A stretch of 64,000 nt of DNA from Mycoplasmopsis mucosicanis (GTDB taxonomy: Bacteria > Bacillota_I > Bacilli_A > Mycoplasmatales > Metamycoplasmataceae), in assembly GCF_006546935.1 (NCBI RefSeq), contig NZ_SMDN01000006.1, positions 1-64,000 on the forward strand, read 5' to 3'. A model generated the notes under the pieces. That model had not been told where the DNA came from and ran no database searches. It saw nothing but the letters and a program-made list of their open reading frames with translations. Of this stretch, positions 56,936 to 64,000 are shown piece by piece (position 1 is the stretch's first letter; the number at the start of each line of letters is the position of its first letter). Made by a program: the position numbers and the translations under genes.

Positions 56936-57054
56936 TGACTTTTTAAATTATTAGTCTCAAAAATGTTCAATATCACTTATAAATTTGTAATAAAATATGC
57001 AATTTTTTTCTTTTGTGGAAATTTATCAGTCTATACATAAAAAACTAATTATTA

Positions 57055-57060
57055 TATAAT
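57055..57060 (+). promoter_or_regulatory. -10 element of the HAD phosphatase gene
   Basis: TATAAT, with SD AGGAG at 57091-57095 and ATG at 57104; a conventional leadered promoter. Confidence 0.45.
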
Positions 57061-57103
57061 TATAAATATATACATTTTTAAAAAATTACTAGGAGAATAA
57101 TAA

Positions 57104-58024
57104 ATGCAAGAAAAACAAAAATACATGTTTGCTATTGATCTGGATGGCACACTACTTTCTTCAAGTGCTAAAGGTACAATTCATCCAGTCGCAAAGCAAG
57201 CTATTAAAAGAGCAGTTGATGAAGGGCACATTGTTTGTTTAATTACTGGTCGTCCATGAAGATCTACTCGTCCTATTTATCGTGAATTAGGTCTAAATAC
57301 AGTTGTAACAAATTACAACGGTTCTCAAATTCACAACCCCGCAGACGAAAACTTTATTCCACTAATTAAATATTTAAATTTAAATGAAATGCTTTATATT
57401 TTAGGTGATCCTAAAGTTAGAAATGAGATTTCTAACCTAGCTATTGAAGGACCAGGCTGAGTTCAAATTGAACATCGAGATGAAGCATTGGAACAAGTTT
57501 TTGGTTTTGCACAAAATCCTAAATTTAAAGTCGGATTAGACTTTAACAAAATTCCTTTAAGACCAACAGGTATTATTTTTGATGTTAAAGAAACTACTGA
57601 TCCAGATGATTTACGAGACTATTTAAGAGCAAAATATGGTGATTTAGGTGAATTTAGTTATTGATCAAAAGGTGAAGGTCTAACTCCTGTGTTTGATATT
57701 ACAAACGTTTCTGTAAACAAAGGACGTGCAATTTCACTTTTAAGTAGATATTATGGTGTTGAATTGGAAAATATTGTTGCGTTTGGTGATGGACACAATG
57801 ACGTTTCTATGTTTAAGGTTGCTAAAACAGCAGTTGCAATGAAAAATGCTAAAGAACCAATTAAAAAACATGCAACAGTGAGATTAGAATACTCAAATGT
57901 TGAGGGTGGTGTAGGATACTACATCAATCAGTTCTTAGATAATCCTGAAGCAGAAATAGCAAAAAGTCTTGAACTTCGTAAAAAAATGAAATATGATGAA
58001 TACTCATCAGCAGATTTTGAATAA
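57104..58024 (+). CDS. Cof-type HAD-IIB family hydrolase
   Basis: 306 aa. HAD phosphatase with motif I AIDLDGTLLSS (about residue 10), motif II LITGRPW, Lys of motif III in NVSVNKGRAI, and motif IV AFGDGHNDVSMF. The cap (about 85-205) is of the IIB type. Substrates of this class are sugar phosphates or cofactors such as FMN/PLP; none can be assigned here. SD AGGAG before ATG 57104; the RNase H gene starts 1 nt after the stop. Confidence 0.93.
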
Positions 58025-58025
58025 A

Positions 58026-58697
58026 ATGAAATTTATTGAGTTTAATGAACAAATTGACTTAAAAAGCAATCTAATTATTGGAGTGGATGAAGTAGGTGCA
58101 GGTGAATATTTTGGTCCCTTAATTGGTGCTGCGGTTTTAATTCCTATTGAAAATAAGCAAAAACTTATTAATTTAGGTATTAAAGATTCTAAGGCATTGA
58201 GTGATAAAAAAATTATTGAACTGGCTCCAAAAATTCAAATGCTTTGTGAGTATGGTGTTTATACACTCACTCCAAAAGGGTATAACAATTTAATTGATTC
58301 CTATAATGCAAATGAACTTAAATGTTTAAGTCATCTCAAAAGTATTGAAAAAATTAATTCTCGCGCTGATTATATTTTTATTGACCAATATTCAACCTTA
58401 AGAAGCATTGAAAAGTATTTTGAAAGACTTTTAAACGTTGAATTTTTTGCTCTCAAAAGCGTTTCAACCGATGTTATTTTAGCAACAAAAGGTGAGCAAA
58501 AATGTCTTGAGGTTGCATGTGCTTCAATACTGGCCAGAGCAAGACTGCTTCAATATCAGCAACAAATGAGTATGGATTATGGTATAACCTTTGAAAAAGG
58601 GTCTTCGAACAAAACTAAAGAGTTTGCACAATGATTGTGAAAAAATAGACCCGACATTAATCCTTATTTAGTTTGTAAGAAGAATTTTAAGATGTAA
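58026..58697 (+). CDS. rnhC: Ribonuclease HIII-like (type 2 RNase H)
   Basis: 223 aa. Removes RNA from RNA/DNA hybrids. Catalytic start GVDEVGAGEYFGPLIGAAVL (DE..G.G..FGP is the HIII style, not GIDEAGRGP of HII), LGIKDSKALSD, FIDQYS, and KCLEVACASILARARL. The TBP-like N-terminal domain of RNase HIII is absent, so the protein is just the catalytic core. Coupled with the HAD gene (1-nt gap). HII versus HIII rests on the motif only. Confidence 0.85.
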
Positions 58698-58718
58698 TTA
58701 AACCGTTAAATTAAGAAC

Positions 58719-58755
58719 AAAAAAACACGTAATTTCAGTATTTACGTGTTTTTTT
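58719..58755. terminator. Bidirectional terminator between rnhC and MFS gene
   Basis: Stem AAAAAACACGTAA / TTACGTGTTTTTT, 9-nt loop. Confidence 0.8.
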
Positions 58756-58770
58756 AAAGTTGTGCATTGA

Positions 58771-60210
58771 TTATTTATTTGCTGAATTTCGTTTAGATTT
58801 AAATATTTTTCTCATTCAGTTTGGCATTGATTGTGCATCATCTGATGGTTCTTTAAGTAAAAGTGTTCCAATAATTGCAATTAGTGAAGCAACAATAATA
58901 ATTACAAACTCAATAATTCTGTAAGTAAAATCGCTACCCGCACCAACTTCTTTTCCAATAAGCGAAACTAAACTTATAATGATTAGAACAATTGTAAATG
59001 CAATATATCCAAGACCTCAGATTAAACTAAACATTCAGCCAATTGTTTTAGGATTGTTATCTTTATACTCGTGTGGTAGATTTAATATAACACCTTGAAT
59101 TCCTCATAGACACATTCCGCATAAGAAGCCAAAAATATAGAAGAATACAGTTGCGACTACATTATTTTTAGAAACACCATAAATGAATGTTATTAATGAA
59201 AGTATGTACATTATGATACCTATCATTATTACAGAAGCAACATAAGTTTTTCTTTTTAAATTGTATTTTGATCATAGACCTATTGAAATCGGTCCAACAA
59301 AAACAGCTGCAAGGAATGCTATATATCAATATCTAATTAGCTTTGTAAAATATGTAAATTCTGCACTATTTCTGTCTACACCACTTAATGAATTAAATAT
59401 AAAGTGTGAAAGTGATGTTGGAAACACAACTGCACAAAGTCATCCACCATAAACCAATACTCATACTCATGTACTTTTTTGTTTGAGATAACCTTTTAAA
59501 ATTGTTCAACTTCTAGTTTTTGGTTCATTAGTTTCAGCGTTTTTAGGCACTTTATCAAATTTAGAGCCAAAGAAGATAAAGATTAATAATGGAATAGCAT
59601 TTAGTGCTGAAATAATAGTAAAAATAGTTTTTCAATGTTCTCTTATTGCTGCAGTGTTTCCAGCAACAACAAATGGAAGAACAGCAATAATTGTACCTAA
59701 TGGATAAAATCAAATTCCAAATTGAGATACAATTGCTTTTTGTTTCTTTTGAAAGAAATTAGCGGCAATTGGTTGAGTTAAAATAATTAACATTGTTCCA
59801 CCAATAGCCATAAAAGTTCTTAAAATTAAAAATAATGCATAACCTCATGGTTGACCTGGCAAGTATTGAGCAGGAATTCCAAGAAGAGTTAATACAAGCG
59901 CAATTGTGGTTGCATTTTTGTGTGCAAAACGTACTAAAAGTATTGCAACAATTACTGAACCAATACCCCTGCCGATTGTAATACCTCAGTTAGCTGCATT
60001 GCTAATAAGATCAAATGATGGTGTTTTTTCTATACCGAAGTATCCTAAAAAACCAGGATCTCCCTTACCACCACCCGCAAGACCAACTGCGAAACCTCAG
60101 TTAGCAACGAATAGTAGGTATGCAAAGGAAATAAAACCTCATAAGAAAAAGCCATACAAAATTTTCTTTTTAGGATCTAAAACACGATCAGAGTTTTGTG
60201 TGATTTTCAT
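58771..60210 (-). CDS. Major facilitator superfamily transporter
   Basis: 479 aa, twelve TM segments in two halves with a central loop (about 225-245, KVPKNAETNEPKTRSW). N-terminal half has NWGITIGRGIGSVIVAILLV and a motif-A-like VRFAHKNAT; second half GLWSKYNLKRKTYVA. Many Trp from TGA. SD AAAGGAC before ATG 60210. Substrate unknown; not similar by eye to a sugar-phosphate antiporter. Convergent with rnhC. Confidence 0.88.
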
Positions 60211-60318
60211 TTTGTCCTTTCTTTGTATATCTACAAAATTAAATTTTGCATTTTAATTATAATGGAAAACAAAAATGTTTCCACATTTTTGTTGCTCATA
60301 ATACAAAAAAAATTACAA

Positions 60319-60356
60319 TTTTTGACCAAAACACACATTTTTGAGTATAAAAAAAA
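60319..60356. repeat. Dispersed element copy (3' of the PMM-flippase gene)
   Basis: TTTTTGACCAAAACACACAT then TTTTGAGTATAAAAAAA. Confidence 0.6.
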
Positions 60357-60372
60357 CAAGCGAAAGCTTGTT
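60355..60372 (-). terminator. Terminator of the PMM-flippase gene
   Basis: Stem AACAAGC / GCTTGTT with a 4-nt loop, followed on the minus strand by T8; overlaps the stop codon. Confidence 0.75.
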
Positions 60373-63286
60373 AAATTTGAATTGCAATAAATAAAATTGC
60401 AGATAAGACACATATACCAAGAAAACTTCAAAGTGCAATTTTGTAGAATCTTGTTTGTTTATATTTTCTTTTACTTGTTGAAATGTTATTGATTAAGTTA
60501 TAGTTTTTATTGAGACTTTTTAAATAGTCAATACGTTTTTCACCAATGAACACAAGAGCAAGAATAATTCCTGAAAGTAGTGTTGGAATAATTACTTCTG
60601 AAATACCTTTGACTGCTGTAAGTATTGACGAACGTTGAGTTATACTGAAATTGTGTATCTCATCAGGTTTTATAATATATTCATAAATTGTTTTGGAAAT
60701 AACATCGCCTGTACCTGTACCGCCCGGTGTAGGCGAAATTGAGTTGATGTTTCTGATGAGTACTGAAGCAACAATTAAATTAAAGTAATATCCACCTTTT
60801 ATATTTGATTGAAGCATATCACCAGCAGAAGCAAATCAAGCTAAAGGCATAAATGCTATAGGCGAAATTTTCAACAAAATTAACTCAATTATTCTATATC
60901 ATTTTCGCAACGTGATTTTAAGACCACGACGCAGTTTATAAAACTCATTATGATATTTAGATTTGAGTGCTTCAGGGTCATAAATATTGATAAAAGGTAG
61001 TCATTCTAGTAAATAAATAACATATTTGAGCACAAATTTCTGTATTTTTGAACTCAATGCGAATAGTAAAAACAATGTTGAAACAGTTGTGTCTATTGTA
61101 ATTCCTAAAACAAGTGAAACAATCATTACAACAACGCGTGGATCTGATGTATTTGCAAAAAAGTTTCCATAGAATGCAATACCAATAGGAATAAAAATAA
61201 TTATTGAAATAATGTTGGTTACTTGTCAAACAAAAGTGTTAATTACAATTGCTGAAAGAAGTTGAGAACGCGGCACTCCTTTTCTACGCAAATATCAAAA
61301 TGTTGCAATATCCCCTCCAATTGATTTTGGAGTGACATTCTGAGATACAAGTGAGATCAATGAACCTATCAATAAGTCACGGAATTTAACATTGAGTCCT
61401 TGTCAGCTCAATAACCGCTTAAAAATCATCGCATTAATAAACGAATATACTGGAAATCCAAGGATTATTGAAATAAATGCCGTTCGTGTTCCATAACTTT
61501 GATTTATCTGCGACCAAATTGTTGAAAATACGGAAGCACTAGGTGAATCAACTGAATTTGAGTTTTTGAAGTTATACACTGAGTGGAATAAAAAGATAAA
61601 AATTCCAATAAAAATGAGTAAAAATGCAACATATTTAATGATTGATAGTGGTCTAAATTTAGGTATAAGATTGCTTTCCTTTAACTCTAAAATACCCTCA
61701 ACAATTTCTTTTTCACGCACAATTACGTTTAGTCTGTTGTCTTTTTCGTTAGAACGCTGCAGTACATCAGTCATCACAGTTAGTTTTTCATTAGTAGGGT
61801 TGTATACTAAGATACATTCAGCACCATGAGTAAATGAAATTTTTAAATAGAGCATTGATTCGACTGAATTATTTTTGTATTCTCTAACGTTTGCAACAAT
61901 ATTGTCACCAATTTTTTTAGCATCCTTAACTCTATTTATAAATGTTGCAACACTGCTTTTATTAATTTCATATGTCCGCGAAACACAATGCGCAAAGCCA
62001 TATTTATCATAAATTTTGTTCAAAACATCAAAAAGAGTTAAACCTTGTTTTTTATAAACATCAATCATTCGCATTATTTCAAGACTAAATGTGAATGCAT
62101 CATAACAGAGTGTCTCTGGGTTGACGATAAATTCAAAATTATTGTTGAATGCAAATAATAAATTTTTATTCTCAAGCTGTTTTTTATATAAAAGAGACCT
62201 ATTTGTGTACTTAAATACCTCAATATTGTGTTGATTAGCAATTGAGTCAACTAAACTTGATGTGTTGAGGCTTCGAGCAATATAGAACTTATTTAGTTTC
62301 TTTGCATCAGTATCTGGATCATCATGAATTAAGAAATAAAGATAGGTTGCAGCCAGTTGTGAGGGACTCAAAAATTTATATAAACTCTTGTGTTTTATTG
62401 AGATGCTTACTCCACTACCTGAGTTATTTATTGTAAAGTTTGCATCGTTCTTTTTGAATCAATGCGCAGTGTTTATCATTACTAAATTATCAAATTTGCT
62501 TACATATCTATTTTTGTCTGTTTTTGCCCTAAACACTGAAAAATGAATACTATATGGCTCAACCAACTTATTAAAAAAGCGTACATTATCACTTGTTGCG
62601 AAGTCAATACCGAACTTACAACTAGACAGTCTTTTTATTGAAGGTTTGTTAGCAAAAAAATCATCAGTTTTTGCTTTTATTGTTTCAGAACCATTTATCC
62701 TGTTTATATCAATCTTTTCAGCAGTAGCATCTAATTTTGAATAGTCTATTTTATTTAACTCATATCTAAGTGTTGCTATGACATCACCACTGAAATCAAG
62801 TCCATCACCTCAATAAAAACATATTTGATAACCATTTTTAATATTTTGGTAGCGACTTATAAACAATCTTACTGCAATGTCATTTTCGTGCGCGATAACC
62901 TTTTGAAAAGTACCAGGCAAATCTTTAATTGTTTCACAAATATAGATTTGATAACCTTTTGAACTTAAAACACTCGCTATAATTGATGAAAAAAGAAGGC
63001 TTTCTTCATTTAGATCAGAACCAATAAACACTTTTTTGTTTTTGGTTTCTTTATGTTCTAATGTGCTAGCCAATGAATAAGCAATAGCAATTACAGTATC
63101 CGGGTTTAATGCATTGCTTCCATCACCAAGTTTAGCAATTATTTTATTATCATTAAAAAACAAGTGCTGTGCAAAGTTGTATGAGATATTATTTCGTTCA
63201 TAACCTAGACCAAAACTTCAAGAATTACTAATTCCTGAATTGTTTTTCGCTTCTTTTATTGAAAAACTATTGAATGATGAACTCAT
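60371..63286 (-). CDS. Degenerate phosphomannomutase-like domain fused to LPG-synthase-type membrane domain (971 aa)
   Basis: One code-4 frame. Residues about 10-475 follow the alpha-D-phosphohexomutase plan: VFIGSDLNEES (GYDxR-S region, about 86), IAVRLFISRYQNIKNGYQ (TASHNP loop position, Ser 144 kept, HNP lost), the Mg loop position is NSGSGV (about 288-293) instead of DGDxDR, and QGLTLFDVLNKIYDKYG (about 400) matches the C-terminal domain. Metal ligands are gone, so catalysis is unlikely. Residues about 552-971 hold around eight TM segments with SLVSQNVTPKSIGGDIATFW and SISPTPGGTGTGD, as in the UPF0104/AglD/MprF flippase family. SD AAAGGAGA before ATG 63286. Confidence 0.85.
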
Positions 63287-63351
63287 AATTCTCCTTTCTA
63301 AATTAATATTTATTATTAAAAATAAATATCCCTACTTAATTTTATGTGATT

Positions 63352-63366
63352 TATAATGTTTATATG
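63352..63366 (+). promoter_or_regulatory. Promoter of fmt, probably leaderless
   Basis: TATAAT at 63352-63357 and ATG at 63364, 6 nt apart; no SD. An in-frame ATT/ATG further upstream lies before the -10 box. Confidence 0.6.
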
Positions 63367-64000
63367 ATAAAAATTTTGCTAGCAGGCACACCTGAATTTG
63401 CTGTGCCTATTTTTGAAGAAGTAATTAAAAATTTTGAAGTTGTTGCTATTGTTTCTCAACCTGATCGTCCTTCTCTTCGTGGCAGGGTAAGTGTTCCAAC
63501 TCCTACTAAACTTTTAGCGCAAAAGTACAATATTAAGTGTTTTCAACCCGAAAAAATATCGCAAATTTATGATGAATTAGCTCAATTAGATTATGACTAT
63601 TTATTAACTGCAGCATTTGGTCAATACATTCCTACAAAGGTTCTTTCATTAGCTAAAAAATTAAATTTGAATGTTCATGGATCATTATTGCCAAAATATA
63701 GAGGAGCTGCTCCAATTCAACATGCGGTGTTAAACGGGGATTCAATTACAGGAATTTCTTTAATGGAAATGGTTAAAGAAATGGATGCAGGAGATGTGTT
63801 TGCTGTATCAACTGTAGAGATTAATGATGATGACACTAGCGGAAGTGTATTTGAAAAAATGCAAAATTCAGCTAAAGAAAATATCGTCAATTGAATTAAT
63901 GAAATTGACCAAAACACACGTAAACGAGTAGTTCAGGACAAAAACTTAGTAAGCTTAAGTCCTAAATTGGAAAAAGCAGATGGCGAGATAAAAAACTCGT
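63364..64000 (+). CDS. fmt: Methionyl-tRNA formyltransferase (partial, runs off window)
   Basis: 212 residues visible. Formylates initiator Met-tRNA. ILLAGTPEFAVPIFEEV start, VSQPDRPSLRGRV, AAFGQYIPTKVL, and the formyl-donor motif NVHGSLLPKYRGAAPIQ with catalytic His/Asp region (MDAGDVF). Start ATG 63364 puts the conserved IKILLAGTPEF at the N terminus. DQNTRKRVV near residue 182 is encoded by a dispersed-element copy. The C-terminal domain lies beyond the window. Confidence 0.95.
63904..63937. repeat. Dispersed element copy inside fmt
   Basis: ATTGACCAAAACACACGTAA then ACGAGTAGTTCAGG in frame; encodes DQNTRKRVVQ. Confidence 0.6.

Noticed and set aside
60196..60390. Small plus-strand ORF between the MFS and PMM-flippase genes
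   Set aside because: Covers a promoter, a dispersed element and a terminator; low-complexity product without a start signal.

Overview
The window comes from a mollicute, most likely a Mycoplasma of the hominis group (Mycoplasmopsis/Metamycoplasma type). It is very AT-rich, and almost every gene only reads through if TGA is translated as Trp (code 4). There is no cell-wall gene set. Acetate fermentation, lipoproteins, a DUF31 peptidase and an LRR lipoprotein fit the group. Species is not assigned. All coordinates below assume TGA = Trp and include the stop codon.

Layout. 1-0.3 kb: end of a Type I specificity (hsdS) gene. 0.5-4.9 kb: tig, then a compact run of two SPOUT methyltransferases, a small DivIVA-like protein, rbgA and a membrane protein. 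4.9-14 kb (minus): an ABC ATPase and a giant 2680-aa FtsX-type permease. 14-15.4 kb (minus): a pyruvate dehydrogenase E2 split into three cistrons behind a 5'-UTR hairpin. 15.7-19 kb: pta, ackA and a K+ channel gene. 19-22.4 kb: a restriction-modification island (fused m5C plus N6/N4 methyltransferase and a divergent HNH nuclease) bracketed by ~104-bp direct repeats that copy the end of the channel gene. 22.4-31.8 kb: tRNA-Thr, tyrS, ytpR, lpdA, ppa, rbfA, parC, parE. 32.3-37.2 kb: cysS-rlmB-sigma-like-rpmG-secE-nusG, the Firmicute sigH neighbourhood, then serS. 37.3-46.3 kb: DUF31 lipoprotein, rpmH-rnpA-yidC, lplA, a broken hydrolase, a PQ-loop protein and an LRR lipoprotein. 46.4-49.5 kb: rlbA, dnaN, dnaA and oriC. 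49.5-55.2 kb: recD2-pth-tilS-ftsH. 55.4-64 kb: AEC permease, HAD phosphatase, RNase HIII, MFS permease, a dead phosphomannomutase fused to a flippase-like membrane protein, and fmt (cut by the window edge).

How genes fit together. The split E2, lpdA and lplA (lipoylation) together with pta and ackA cover most of the pyruvate to acetate + ATP route; E1 is not in the window. The 46-55 kb block is the replication origin with housekeeping genes diverging from it.

Main points for a second look: (1) a ~40-bp near-palindromic element (core TACTCA-TTTT-TGAGTA or ACACGTTTTTGAGTA flanked by ACCAA/TTGGT) at about 17 sites, some inside ORFs where it encodes the same peptide (DQNTR); (2) the R-M island with long flanking duplication; (3) the dead-PMM/flippase fusion; (4) a very divergent sigma factor at the sigH position; (5) at least six genes whose ATG lies 6-7 nt after a perfect TATAAT, so probably leaderless mRNAs; (6) the three-piece E2 with a 5'-UTR hairpin.
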